64,000 nt of DNA from Rutidosis leptorrhynchoides (lineage: Eukaryota; Streptophyta; Magnoliopsida; Asterales; Asteraceae), in the NCBI RefSeq assembly GCF_046630445.1, contig NC_092341.1:132200001-132264000 (forward strand), written 5' to 3'. Shown piece by piece: positions 35,652-48,217 of the stretch. The position numbers and the translations under genes are program-made. The stretch's first letter is position 1. Each line of letters opens with the position of its first letter. The notes beneath the pieces are model-generated. The model did not search any database. It was not told where the DNA came from and worked only from the letters and a program-made list of their open reading frames with translations.

Positions 35652-38600
35652 CTATCTATCTTTATCTTTATCCTTCTCTTTTTCCTCATCAGATAACTCT
35701 TCTTCTTTGACTTTCAAGGCTGCCCAGGCTTTAGGGAAGAGTTCGAGAAAGTCAGTAGGATCAAACACTGGAATTTGAGGAGGTAGAATGATGGGATCTC
35801 TTCTGTGTGGGTCAGCACCAATAGATTTCTTTCTTTTAGGCTTCTGTGATAGAACTTCTTCTACTATCACTTTTGGTGCATTCCCATACTTAGCTGCTTT
35901 ATCAAAGAGTTCTTGAAGTTCAGGTTTGAGTGTATCTTTGAGAGCACTTTTACCTTTATCAATGAAGTACTGCAGTACCTGCATTCATTCATTGAATCCA
36001 AAGGTTCTTAGATTCATGTAATCTACCCTCTCATAGACATTATTGTCCCTGTTAATACCGAAGGACCTCTTTGTTCCTTTATGCACTTTGATGATCTTGC
36101 CAGTATTAGATCTTCTACTTATCACATCAGCATACTTACTCCTAAAGAAATGGTCAGATAGCTCTTTTGTTCTTTTAGTTTCAATAGGAGCTTTAGTAGG
36201 TACCTTCTCAGCAGATTCCAGTTTATCAAATACCTTGTCCTGAGCTTTGACTATGGCTTTTGCTAACTTGAGAGATACAACCTCTTGTTTTCTGTCAGTA
36301 GCCAGTTTAGCTTCTTCTTCCCTAAGCCTCAGCCTTTCAGCATACTCAGCATCATCCCTTCTTTGTTGTTCAAGTTGAATACTTGTAATGTATTCATTCA
36401 CTGTGATGTTCAGGGATTTTGCTGTTGCAATCAATTGCCTGCCTTCATCAGTTGTCAAGGCATTGCAATATTGCTCTAAGTCCATACCCAGCTTCAACGC
36501 CTCATAAAAGAGGGCTTTTTCCTCATCATTGTGGAGCCTTTGACCACTGTTGTATAAGTACATACCTATATCAATGTTGAACTCCATGGCATTAATGTAG
36601 AATTGCTGGTCAAGTGGATGATACAACAGTCTGATATGGCGTATTCTTTCTGGTATTCCTGCTGCTCTTTGTTCTAGCAGCTCAGGAACAGTGATCTCAA
36701 GCCTATAAGCCTCTCTCTCATCTGGATTCATCTTTCTTATGCCAGACTTTCTTTTTGCAGCTGAGTCATCTTCCCAAGTAGTATGTTTATCATTTGGTTT
36801 TGGGGAAGATGGAGGATATACAAAAGGTGATTCTGCTGTGCCAGAAGGACCCACTGGTTCAAAGTCATGACGTTCATCCAGTGTCCTATTAAAATAAGCA
36901 AGAGTCTGTGCAGGTATTGGTGATAGTATAAAATTTGAGCTGCCCCTACCCTAGACTGTAAAGATAGCAGCATCAGCAGAATCGTTATCAGATTTAGCTC
37001 CCAGCTCATCCTCCTTTACTGGGTCTTAAGCTCTTGTTTCACCCAGCAGCACACTTCTGGCTGGGTCTTCAATCACATCACTCCTTGCTGTGTCTTCAGT
37101 AATAGCTGACTGATTAGTATCAGCTGGTATAACTGCCACAGTAACTTCACCAGCTGCCTCAAATAAGGGCTCTTTCCTTAGGGGCTGGTCATCCCTAGGG
37201 GCAGATTTTACCCTTTGTTTATCAATAGGCTTGGGTTCAGCTGGTGGTTCTTGTGTTGATACTAGCTCTTGTGGAGGCATTAGAGGAGTGATTGCAAGAT
37301 ACTCCCCCTCAGTAGTAGATAAATCTGTCTCTGCTGGATTTTCTATATCATCTTCGAGGTTGATGATCTCTACTGGCTGTGATTGTGCAGCTGGCTGAGC
37401 AGAAGAAGCTGGTTGAGGATATTGGCTGGTTTTTCATTATACCATCCAGCCATTTCATAAACACATCAGCTCTTTCTCCCCCTAACCTGTTAGAATCTGA
37501 ATATCTTTGCATCTCTTCAGGTGTCATCTTTTTTATTCTTTCTACTTGCTCAGCATACAGATTTGCCTTCTTTCTGTCATATTTCACCATGAACTTAGCA
37601 TTTCTCTTTAAAGCATCTTTCTTGTATTGATCAATGCTGAGTAGTTCATTGTGAATTTCAAGCTTTTGAAGATCGAGGCTTCTCCTATGCTCAATTCTAT
37701 GTCTTTTTCGTGCAGCATAGGCCTCGAATCTAACATTGAAGGCATCATTTAAGTCCTGCTATCTCTTCTGATGCCTCTCAATTTTTCTTTTCATCCTTCT
37801 TTCAATAGTTTGAGAGACAACAAAAGAATCAGCTAAAGCCAGTTCAAATACATCACTGGGCTTACTGCAAGAACCAATATAATCCACAGATGTGGCTGGC
37901 ATACTGGGTTGAGATTCACCAGCAGCCTTGACACCTGCTTCAGTATGAGCGTTGCTCGGCTTAGGGCCAGTATTTCCTTGATCAGCACCATCACCACCAT
38001 CATCATCACCATCTCTCCTCTACTGTTTAGGAGCTTTCTCATGCTCATGCTCCCCCTCAGATTGTTTTCTCTTTTTATGTTTCTTAGATTTCTTCTCCCC
38101 CTTTTTGTCATCAACAGGGGCAGAAGTAGGGTCAGGGAGAACACTTACATCTAGATCACTGTTCGACTCAGGAACTGAATAAGCAAATTTGTTCCAGTCA
38201 GCATTAGTAGGAGATAGGTGAGCTCCAGGGTCCACACCATATTGCCTAAGACATAGGTTTGAAGTTCTGACTTCATTCCTGGTAACACCCATGGCCATTT
38301 GATTAACACTGGCTCTAACATCAGCTTGAAGAGCAGCCATGCGTTGCATTGTCTCCACCAGAGTAACATAAGCAGAAGCAGGAATCATTGTAGCCACCTG
38401 CTGTTCCTGCGATTCTAATCTCTCTTCCAATACCCTGTTCTCTTCATTCATAAATTGATTCCTTCAATTAGCAGCATCTAGTTCTGCTTGAAGACGGATA
38501 ATATGATTAGTATACTTGTTGTGAGAGATGATTCGCTGCTTAAGTTGATCTTCTTCTTCATAGTAGCGGCGTATGGTATCAACTACTAGATCTGCAAAGG

Positions 38601-40570
38601 CAGTAACCTAACGCAACTGGGTTTCAATAACAGAAGTGGTGATACAACCAGCTCATCGAATAGCCCCAGTCATGCAGTCAACTAGAGTTTCCCTGATGGT
38701 TTTGGTGAAATCAGGAGTGATTCTAGCAACAGTCCTGTAGACAGCCATAGTAGACAGCCCAGCTATATCAGAAACATCAGCTATGCTGGTTGATGGCTGT
38801 TCAGTAATAGCAGCAACAGGAGTACCTCTGTGGGGCGGTGGAGGTGGAAGGTCTGAGTCTGACTGATCACCATGATCACCATCATTTTTACCTTCACCCG
38901 AAGGTTTAGAACCACTTGTATCCTTTGCATTAGCATCATTAGTTGTATCATCATCCAGATCCATTGGTGTATCCTTGGAACCAGTCACATTATCATGAAT
39001 GACTGGCTCTTCCTTACCAGTACCTTTATCAACATCACCATCAAATGGAGAAGATGATGAGGAAGAAGCTGATGAATCAGAAGGTACTGGCAAGTCAAGA
39101 ATGTCTTGCATTATGTATTTACCAGTATCTGGATCACGGATGAACTTAAGAGGCCTCCATATACCAGGCCATGGAGAAGCAGCTGGAGCCATGCCAAAAA
39201 CATGTTAATAGGGTTGTTTATTAATTTGCACCAGTGAGGCCAACCTCTCATAAACTTCTTCATGTGCTGGCTGATCCAGCTTATAAAGTAGTTCAGTCAG
39301 CTCCTCATCATGGAGCTTAGTGGCTGAAACTAATGCACTTTATGGATCAATAGGCAGCTGATCCACTAGCAGTGCAATTTTGGGGGTGATAGAGGCTCCT
39401 ATGTAAATGAAATTGAGCACCACTTCATCTGGATCTGGCATCTTGCAGGCATACTTAGGCTTTTCACCAGAAATAGAAGCCTGAGTAGATTCAGTGGTAG
39501 TAGCAGCAGAGGTACCAGCATCCAAGTTAACATCACGTTCACCAGAATCTGAACCAGGGATGACTATAACATTTGCTGCATTGGGAGTAATGGATTGAAA
39601 CTCCATATCAGATGAAGCAGTAAGAGCAGCAGCAGTATCAATAGTTAAGACATTGTCACCCTTGGTTTTAGTGACAAGATCGGGAACAAGAACCTCCTTA
39701 ACAATGTTATCAATAACCTCTTCAAGAGCAAGAGGAGGTTCAACAATCATCTCATCAATCACTTCTAGAATAGTAGTAGAAGCAGTGGAACTGGAGATAA
39801 CAGGAGGAGTAGCAGAAACATTAGCAGTATCTATCTCCTTATCAACAGTAAAAGTAGTGGAACCAGCAACCACTTCATCTCCAGTAGCACCAGCAGCAGT
39901 AGAGGCAACAGTACTGAAACAAAGGAACATTTTATGTTAGCAACATGAGATATAAATAAATTTGACTCAATAATTACATCTGGTGTTGGTCTCTGGGGAC
40001 AGACTGGTGGTTTAGTCAGCCCTTCGATTGAGACAGAGTAAGGTGTCTATAAGTGCAGCTGTGACTCTGCTGACTCAATGGCAACACATGTTGACCCAGA
40101 TTGTGTAAGAGTGTTGGTTGGTGTTAAAGTAGGAGTGTGACTCTTATCATGATCCAAGTAACAATTAGGCTGTGCAGTAGCCTGAGCTGGTTCAACACGA
40201 TGAGGACCCAGGTCAAGTCTGCTTTGAGGGTCAGTTATGTTCTCTACTGGTTGTACTGTTAGCAGATGATATTTCTTGAAGTAAAATTTTGAAAAATATA
40301 GAAGTGCCTGGTTAGAAGAGTATGAGTTGCTATTCTTCTTAACACTAGTTTTAAAACCATTCAGCTTGGGAGCAAAATTTATACCTTCAACTCCACTTTC
40401 ATTTTTCAAGTCAGCAGTGAAAATATTTTCAATTATGCTAGTGATTTCTGATGTTTGGTCTAGAGACGCACCAGGTTCCATAGCAACATCCTTTTCAGGA
40501 GCAGAAGTTGAGACTGGTGCAACCTCCCCTGTGGCATGCTTGGAGCCAGCTTTTGCATGTTTGGATTTAC
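35652..40570 (-). pseudogene. SIRE post-pol ORF, low-complexity and coiled-coil part
   Basis: Continuation of the long ORF downstream of pol in a SIRE/Maximus-type copia element; function unknown. Pieces from the N-terminal side: GKSKHAKAGSKH and a Ser/Thr/Pro-rich part (40,570-40,047), an Ala/Val/Thr-rich acidic piece (39,930-39,340), a Pro/Asp-rich piece with LPVPSDSSASSSS and an LPPPPPHRG run (39,192-38,653), and a coiled coil NEENRVLEERLESQEQQVATM with a basic tail KKGEKKSKKHKKRKQ (38,451-38,020). These are followed by Lys/Glu-rich helices (37,590-37,348), ERIRHIRLLYHPLDQQFYINAMEFN in a 289-residue open piece (36,854-35,985), and an acidic end EELSDEEKEKDKDKDR (35,984-35,652). Stops and shifts separate the pieces. 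Composition and order suit a disordered, self-associating protein (inference). Confidence 0.55.
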
Positions 40571-40691
40571 CTGTTACCAAGAAATAGATGAGCAATGGAT
40601 TCCAACACTAGAAGTGGGTAGTCAGTATATAAGACTAGGGCTGTTCTTTATGATAAGAGAGCACTAGTTTCTAATACAACTCCTGCTTTAC
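40571..40691 (-). other. Probable intron in the SIRE post-pol ORF
   Basis: On the minus strand a GT (GTAAAGCAGG) at 40,691 and an AG (TTGGTAACAG) at 40,571 enclose 121 bases with stops. Joining the flanks keeps the frame across D-T-G and K-S-K. Most of this stretch also occurs in the Athila copy 2 non-coding region at 31,894-31,974. It is inferred from splice-like ends only. Confidence 0.45.
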
Positions 40692-41768
40692 CAGTATCTG
40701 AGACGGTGGTTGTTCTAGTTGTGGTAGCTGGCTTCTTCCATCGAACAGCTTTCTTACCCTGAGGTCCCTCCCCCTCAGCTGGTGCACTACCAGATGCAGT
40801 CGTTTGGGTAGCTCCACCCCGAGCAGCAAGATACTCGAGCATCCCTGGCATCAGACCAGTATGTGGAGCAGCAGGTGCTGCTTTTATCATCCCCCTTGTT
40901 TCATTGGAAGGTCAAAAGATTCGTCAGTAATCTGCTGGTAAGAATCACCCAGCTCATTTTCAAACACAAGGCTCAAAAACCTTGGAAAGGGGATCAAATG
41001 TGTTCGTTTTGGTGCAAGCACCATTTCCCTTAACTACAAGTTAATTTTTGCTGCATAATTGATGTTTCTGTTGAACAGCAACCCATGACCGATCTTAAGC
41101 TCAAAATCTAAGCATTGATCAAAACTACCAGACTTCTGGCTGATGCACTTGGTCAGCAAGCCAAAGAAATAGTACCACATCGGTAGCATATGCTTCCTTA
41201 ATGGGCTGTGGGCCACAGCACCGGCATATCCGATGATCTCCAACACCTCCCTTCTAACATCATCACTGGAAGGTGAAGCAAGAAATGGTCCACCAGGCAA
41301 TTGTAGGGCCTATCTAATAGCATCGATGGTGATGGAGCAAGTTAGGGTTTCAGTGACCATGCCACGGACACATGGTGCACCCTGTGGAGTGCTGGTCATG
41401 GGACCCGTCTACCGAAATTTGCCTAAACAGGCCGGATATAATATGGAAGGAACTCCGGTGATAGCTCTAGCAAGTGGAGATTGCCTTATGTACTCGATCA
41501 TCATCTCATAGCCCATGTTGGCTTTGGACTTGGGGATTGAGATGGCATGAGCTGCATTACCTCTTGACAGGCGAATAAGTGCATGATCTGGTGAATTTTC
41601 AGCCTGTACAAGGCTTGGATGCAGGTTGAACAATGGTGCCTGCCCCTCCGGTTCCGGTGGTGGTTGTTGTTGTTGAAGTACTAGTTGTTGTTCCTCAGGT
41701 TGTTTTTGCTATTTTAGTTATTCCTCAGGTTAGTTCTCAATAGGTTGTGATTGTTGTTGGTCTGCCAT
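40692..41768 (-). pseudogene. SIRE post-pol ORF, conserved N-terminal domain
   Basis: Starts at 41,768 with MADQQQSQPIEN and a Gln/Pro-rich leader holding three stops. Then comes a folded-looking domain: an NMGYEMMIEYIRQSPLARAI stretch then TGVPSILYPACLGKFR (41,409-41,520), a cysteine-bearing link, DDVRREVLEIIGYAG, PMWYYFFGLLTKCISQKSGS and GHGLLFNRNINYAAKI (41,034-41,260), then PFPRFLSLVFENELG. This pattern (alt..P.IY..., W.YF...L.KC.S.K..S, NRNI.Y) is that of the long ORF found after pol in SIRE elements of composites, sometimes misannotated as a longin-like protein (recalled from family knowledge, not searched). It lies about 600 bases after the pol stop. Biological role unknown. Confidence 0.6.
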
Positions 41769-42365
41769 TGATGAATTTAGAAGATGAATGTTTGAATGAT
41801 TTGAAGATTTGGGGATTTTTGAGAGAATTTGGTAAATTTGAAAGTTTAATAACCGAAGGTTATTATGGAAAATGAATCACCCTATTTAACCTTTCTGATT
41901 GGTAAAAACGTACATGAGAGAGAAAATGGCAACAGTCATCTACAGGCGCGTGGGCAGATTTGACAGACTGACATGCTTTTAAGGCGACACAGACTGTTGA
42001 CATGACGTTTAATCGGCTTGAACACTCATACCTCCCATTAAGCATTAAATGCAGTAGGTTTTAATTCAACAATTGAAGTTAAAGACCACAAAATAAAGTT
42101 TATATTAAAATACAAAAATTCTTTGTTACATTTAATATGTCGTATATTTAATTTAAATCATTGGGAGTAAATGAGTTTCAGTTTTGAAGGTATCATTTTA
42201 ATGTTGTGAGCTATTTATTACTTCATTATATACATTGTATAACCATGACATAAAAGACCTTGTTGTGCTGATTGTTTGACATGTAAACCGTAAGTAAAAA
42301 CTTATGACTTACTGGTTTGCCCTACATGTTGTAGAGCCAGCACACCAACAAAATTGTCTTTTATT
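41769..42365 (-). mobile_element. SIRE spacer between pol and the post-pol ORF
   Basis: About 600 bases of AT-rich sequence with no gene. On the minus strand it follows the pol stop and leads into the Gln-rich start of the next ORF. It could carry a splice acceptor for a subgenomic RNA, but I cannot define one. Confidence 0.5.
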
Positions 42366-44500
42366 TTAGAGTTCAAGCATACCCTGCTCAGAGATGAGGT
42401 AGTTAAAACGTTTCTCATCTAAGGGCTTTGTAAAAAGATCTGCTAACTGCTGGTCTGTTGAAATGAAGTGAAGCTCCACATCTCCTTTTTGAACATGATC
42501 CCTTATGAAGTGATATCGCTTTGTCCTTGAATGCATCACAAGATTGTTGGTGATAGAAATTGCACTGGTGTTATCATAGTAGATTGGAGTTTTTGTAACA
42601 TGAACACCATAGTCCTTCAGCTGGCTTTGCATCCACAGTACTTGAGCAGTACAGCACCCAGCAGAAATATATTCTGCCTCAGCAGTAGATGTGGACACAG
42701 TATTTTGCTTTTTGCTCGTCCAGCTGACTAGCCTACCACCCAGTAACTGGCAACCACCAGTAGTACTTTTCATATCTATTTTACATCCTTCGAAATCAGC
42801 ATCTGAATACCCAATTAGTTCAAAATTCTAGTCTTTGGGATACCAAAGACCACGTTTGGAAGTAGCTTTCAGATACCTAAATATCCTCTTAACTGCAGTA
42901 AATGTGACTCTCTAGGATCAGCTTTTCTGGCACAGAGACATGTAGCAAACATAATATCTGGTCTGCTGGCTATGAGATAAAGTAGGGACCCAATCATACC
43001 TCTATATTCAGTGATATTCACTGGTTCACCATTGGTATCAACATCTAGTTTGATAGATGCTGCCATTAGAGTCCATATATCTTTTAAATAAGTCAGACTA
43101 AATTTCTTTAATATATCTTTGATATATTTATCTTGACTTATAAAAATCCCATCATCAAGTTGTTTAATTTTCAATCCTAAAAAGTATTGTATATCTCTGT
43201 GTAAACTCATTTCATATGTCCTTGACATAAGTTTTGAAAAATCTTGACAATTTTTTTCATTTTTAGATCCATAAATAATATCATCCATGTATATCTGTAC
43301 GAGTAATAGATCACCATCTATCTCCTTTGAGAATAGAGTGGTATCAATTGTTCCAACTTTAAAACCTATACCAGTGAGATACACATGAAGTGTCTCATAC
43401 CATGCTCTTGGTTCCTGCTTTAGGCCATATAGAGCTTTGTCTAACTTGTAGACATGGTCTGATATTTACTGCTTACAAAACCAGGAGGCTCTTTGATATA
43501 GACTTCTCCTTGCAGCTTCCCATTTAGAAATGCAGACTTAACATTCATCTGGAATACCCTAAAGTTCATCTTAGCAGCATATGCCAAGAACAATCTAATA
43601 GCTTCCATCCTAGCCACTGGTGTATATGTGTCTCCATAATCCAATCCTTCTTTCTATTTGAAACCCCGAGCTACCCATCTAGATTTGTTTCTAACAAAAA
43701 TTCCATCTTCATCCATCTTATTCTTGAAAAACCACTTGGTACCAATGATCTTATTTGTTTCATCATTAGGTTTAGGTACCAATGTCCAAACCTTATTCCT
43801 ATTAAACTGGGAGATCTCTTCTTGCATAGTTCCTGCCCATCTAGGATCTTTGATTGCTTCTTCTGGACATGTAGGTTAAATAGTAGATACAAAGTTTACA
43901 TGCATACAAAAGTTGCTAGTTGCATGTCTCCTTATCTTAACACCATTAGCCAGATTACCAATAACCTGCTCAATTGGATGCTCCTTTGTTCATCTAGTGT
44001 TGTGAATAGGTGAGCTTGGTGTGGAACACACAAAATCTTGATCATCAGCTGGTTCAGTAGTATGAGTAGTAGTAGAGGATGGCTGTTCATTATGAGTGAA
44101 ACCAGTACCAGCTTGTGATCCTTCAGAACCAGTAGACCTTTGTTCAATTTATAGTACTTCAGTTGAGCCAGTAGGTCCAGATGGTTTAGACACAGATGGA
44201 ATAGAATATTCCATCTCATCATCAGAGAACCCAGCAACATGGATTGGTGAGGGAGTTGCTGCTGGTTCTTCATCATCATCAAGAGCTTGCTGAGTAGGCT
44301 CTTCAAATAGTAACTTCTCATCTTCTTGGCCAAAAGATGAAATTGGGGCACTTTCATCAAATGTAACGTTAATGGACTCTTCAAAATAGCCCCTTCTCTT
44401 GTTGAAAACCCTATATGCCTTTGACACATTGGAATATCCAAGAAATATACCTTCATCAGCTTTAGTATCAAACTTACCAAGCTGGTCCCTAATAACTCCT
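42366..44500 (-). pseudogene. Copia (SIRE-type) pol: end of integrase, RT and RNase H
   Basis: Copies RNA into DNA in an active element. From the N-terminal side: integrase tail QLGKFDTKADEGIFLGYS...FNKRRGYFEESINVTFDES (to about 44,340), an acidic link, then RT motifs IGTKWFFKNKMDEDG, YGDTYTPVARMEAIRLFLAYAA, QMNVKSAFLNG, VYIKEPPGF and QIYMDDIIYGSK (catalytic YMDD). RNase H follows with MKSTTGGCQLLGG, STAEAEYISAGCC, YYDNTSAISIT and LADLFTKPL, with a stop at 42,366. The first RT catalytic Asp (normally QMDVK) is Asn, which would inactivate the enzyme. At least six stops and four shifts occur. Gag, protease and most of integrase are cut off near 44,500. Confidence 0.85.
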
Positions 44501-44529
44501 AAATTATACAGTTTTTTGATAACATTTTG

Positions 44530-46158
44530 AGGAGTTATCTTAGTATTTTAGAGTCATTTTAATACCAAAACACACTAAAATGGGTAAAAAGGGGGAAAAA
44601 GGTATTTCTAATGATTTTGTCAAAGTTATGTATCAAACAGGATCAAAAATAGAGAAAATTGCAGAAAGGCTAAGGAAGCTGTCGACAAGGATTCAAGGAA
44701 GTCGTCAGCTTGGAGCTAAATATGTCAGAATGTTCCAGAATCTCCGTAAAATTGAAAGAACTTGTTGATCAAGCAAAAGGCAAAGGAAGCCGCTGGCTTC
44801 ATCCTGAAGCCGCGGGCCTAATGAACATGGTTTCTCAACATGTTGACCAAGTCAAGTAAAAATGAAAACAAAATCAAGAAGATTTGACGGATCTTTGAAG
44901 CCGCCGGCCTTCCCTGGAGCCGCCGGCTTAATTATGACAGTTAAAGATTTGAGCTTGCGGATTAAGTTAAACTTGCGGATTAAGTTAAACTTGAAAAAGG
45001 AGTCACTGACCTAAGGCAAGCCGCCGGCTTCCCACTGAAGCCGCCGGCTTGGCCACCGTCCCTGAACATTATAAATAAAGGCCTCTAGTCTCAGCTTTCA
45101 TATGTAGTTTTCAGAATTCAATAATTCTGGTTAGGTTGTTTTTCTTTTTAGGGTTTTCTCTAAACCCTTAGGTTATATTTATTCATTGTAATCAAGATTC
45201 ATCCAAGTTTTTAATTCAAGTTTCTTACATCTACCTTTTTAAGGTATGATTCTATCCTTACTTTATTGTTCTATTTATTTTATTTACTGTAGTTGTTTCT
45301 GTTCGTCTTCTGCTATGAACTAAACGTTCATAGTAGTTACGTGAATGAAAACTGAACTTCATCTAGGAGTCAGATGAAGCCGCTGGCCTCACTTTCCAAG
45401 CTACCGGCTTGGTTGGAAGGAAGCCGCCGGCTTCGTGTGCTTTATCCGTACAGTTCCTGGTTCTTTTTCAAATCTATATGGTCGAGTTTCTGTAATGATG
45501 TTTAAATTGTTTCGAATCTGTTTTGCTTAAATACACTTATTTGCCATGCTTAATAATTAAATAACATAATTTTAGGATTGATTAGTACTTGATCCAATGA
45601 TCTATTATTCGATCCATGCTACTTGTTTAGATCTAGTCCATCAATCTTGTTAAATTGGATTGCATGCAACTAAGTTAAAAAGCTTAATAGTGATAAACTT
45701 ATTTGATTTGAATTACGCATATATAATAGATTTTTGATATTGTTAGGCTTAATCGAAGAACCTTTGTTTGGATTTGTTTAATTAAGGATTGCATGAGAAC
45801 TTAGTAGTAATTAACTTTCAGTTAGTAACTTGAGTTGATCTACTTGGTGTTTAATAGCTTATATAATTTGTCAGTCTATTTGCATATTGATCCTCATCAC
45901 AAGATTAATGTGTATCATGTAATTGAATTAAACATGAAGAATTAAGATGTTAGTTATGCACATCACATATCTACCATATGCTTTAAGTCCTACCTATTGA
46001 ATGATATGCAACATTTAGCTTAACCTATTAAGGGATAATAATTGGTCTATGATTGTTATTTTGCTTTGTGTTAATATAAGTTATTAAACTTGCCTAATAT
46101 GATTCTTGTATGAGTTGGTTATTCATGTAACTGCTTTTGCTTTTACTTGTATTTATTT
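44530..46158 (+). mobile_element. Athila-like LTR (edges uncertain)
   Basis: Non-coding, with a nine-copy AAGCCG-CGGCTT cluster (44,786-45,434) that spans a TATA box (TATAAATA, 45,070-45,077). It has a leader-like stretch after that (TTCTTTTTAGGGTTTTCTCT) and Athila-LTR-like words such as TGGATTGCATGCAACTAAG. The left edge is where SIRE integrase homology stops. The right edge is set by the next LTR start at 46,159. No partner LTR is present. Confidence 0.45.
44786..45434 (+). promoter_or_regulatory. GAAGCCG-c-CGGCTTC palindrome cluster
   Basis: Nine copies of a GC-rich inverted repeat in AT-rich sequence. The clearest are 44,786-44,800 (GAAGCCGCTGGCTTC), 45,018-45,030 (AAGCCG-c-CGGCTT), 45,396-45,412 (CCAAGC-taccg-GCTTGG) and 45,420-45,434 (GAAGCCG-c-CGGCTTC, perfect 7-base arms around one base). 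Six copies precede the TATA box at 45,070. Three lie about 300 bases beyond it. Confidence 0.65.
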
Positions 46159-46829
46159 TGTAACGACCCAACCCGTCGGCCCATAAAAATTTTTCCTTTT
46201 TAATATACATTAAATAGCACTTTAGGTCCCATTACGCAATTCCCAAAACGTATTTGTTATCATAGTAAGTTCAATGAACTAAAAAAACATACAATAATAA
46301 TTTAAACTCCTTAATACAATAATACGTTAGTTAAATCATAAACCGGTTTATACTCATGACCCATTTGACTAAACAAATATACGTCACATGACCCGACTAG
46401 TTACTTTTACACAAAACTGAGCATGGTGATTGGGACTACGCTACCTAATCCTAAATCGAGTCCAAAAGTAAGATCTTCTAAAGAAACCTAGCCAAGATCT
46501 CTAATCCCCACGCTTACTCGAGCCGCCATCACGCGAACCTATAAAAATATCAACAACGAGAGGGTAAGCTAATGCTTAGTGAACGTAAAGGTACTATACA
46601 CATATATATGCATAAAATGACTACGCATTACCAAGCACAAAAAGTAAACACATACCACCTCCGTATAGTAAGCAAGATAAAAAAAATGAGCACATACACA
46701 AAGTAGCTACACGCTACGTAATCACCAAGCTAACACCACAAGATTAGCTAAAACACAACAATAAGTATATATGCATGTACAATAAATATAATCAACAACA
46801 TCAATAAGGTTAACCCCTTAACCTAAACC

Positions 46830-47042
46830 ACATGAAGGTTGGCCGAACTTCACGCGCCTTAGTGAATCCGGACCTCACACGACTCACTACCTTCAAATAA
46901 CTTGACTATTAATGATGGCCGAACATCACGCGCCTTTATGAATCCGAACATCACACGACTCATACCTTGGTCATACATCACAATAGGGTTGGCCGAACTT
47001 CACGCGCCTTAGTGAATCCGAACATCACGCGATTCACTACCC
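46830..47042. repeat. Three-copy minisatellite, unit about 75 bases
   Basis: Each unit has GGCCGAACxTCACGCGCCTT, then xTGAATCCGxACxTCACxCGAxTCAx and a spacer. Copies start near 46,839, 46,917 and 46,988. Within units, TAGTGAATC and GATTCACTA (copy 3, about 47,010-47,040) form a 9-bp stem, and the other copies vary at paired positions. Confidence 0.75.
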
Positions 47043-47599
47043 GAATCATCTCTACAACAAATGCTAGCAAAACCCATCGCCAAAGGGTTTATCCAATACG
47101 CTAGCCAATCACAACATCAAGGGTGGTAACCCAAAACGCATAAGCATATCACATGGACCCAAAGCACAAGAGGGGTCCATTCTCCCACACAAATATAGAG
47201 TAACCCGAGCAAGGGTCACTCTACACACACGCACCCATTTTACACATACATATGCGTATAATAAATTTACACTCACCTTAAATGCCTCGATGAAGTGCAA
47301 TTCAATCCCACAACTTGCCAATGGAACGTACCACTAGTATCAAATTGTAGCCATGAATGAGGAGAACAAGTTTGCCTCTTACGCTCTCGATCGAATCTCG
47401 CTTCCTCATTCCAAAATCCCGTTTGAATGATTTGAAGAATTTATGTTTTAAGAGAAAAATGAGAAAGAAAAGGGAAAAGAAAATGATAAATGGAGTGAGT
47501 GGACCAGAAATGAGCACATAAACTAATCCACACGTTAAATGACCAAAATACCTTCGTCAAGCCCTTAAAATTACAAAAATCCGGAACCAAACACCCAGA

Positions 47600-47735
47600 A
47601 GAGCCGCGCCGAGGTCTTCTTCCTCCGCGCCGCGTCCACCTGCGTGGTCAGGTGGTTGTTTTTGTCAAGCTACTTTTTATGAAATCAACTATATGTCGCG
47701 TCGTGCCCCTTTGTTCCCACGCCGCGACCCAACAG
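47600..47735. promoter_or_regulatory. CpG-rich near-palindrome cluster in the element G LTR
   Basis: Four sites: CCGCGCCGAGG (near 47,604), CCGCGCCGCGTCC (near 47,625), TCGCG-t-CGTGC (47,695-47,705) and CACG-c-CGCG (near 47,719). On the minus strand the third site reads CGACGCGACATATAG, and CGCGACATATAG also occurs in both Athila LTRs (19,121-19,132 and 34,149-34,160). Confidence 0.5.
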
Positions 47736-47962
47736 CCATTTCGTCCCTTTTTCGCGTACTAGAATCCTTCCACTCGTACACGCTTTGAACTCTTTATTCG
47801 TGCAATGTATATACACTTTAGAATATGTATAACAACCCTCGATCAACTCTCGCACTCTTTATGCATGCATGCGTATATATATATATATATACTTATTCGA
47901 TACACATATATATATCCTTTACTCGCCTTGCATATACACGTACATATTCTCATGCACTCTTA

Positions 47963-48217
<255 letters not shown>

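Noticed and set aside
46830..47042. CRISPR-like repeat-spacer array
   Set aside because: Only three diverged units, in a plant LTR, with related spacers; it is a minisatellite.
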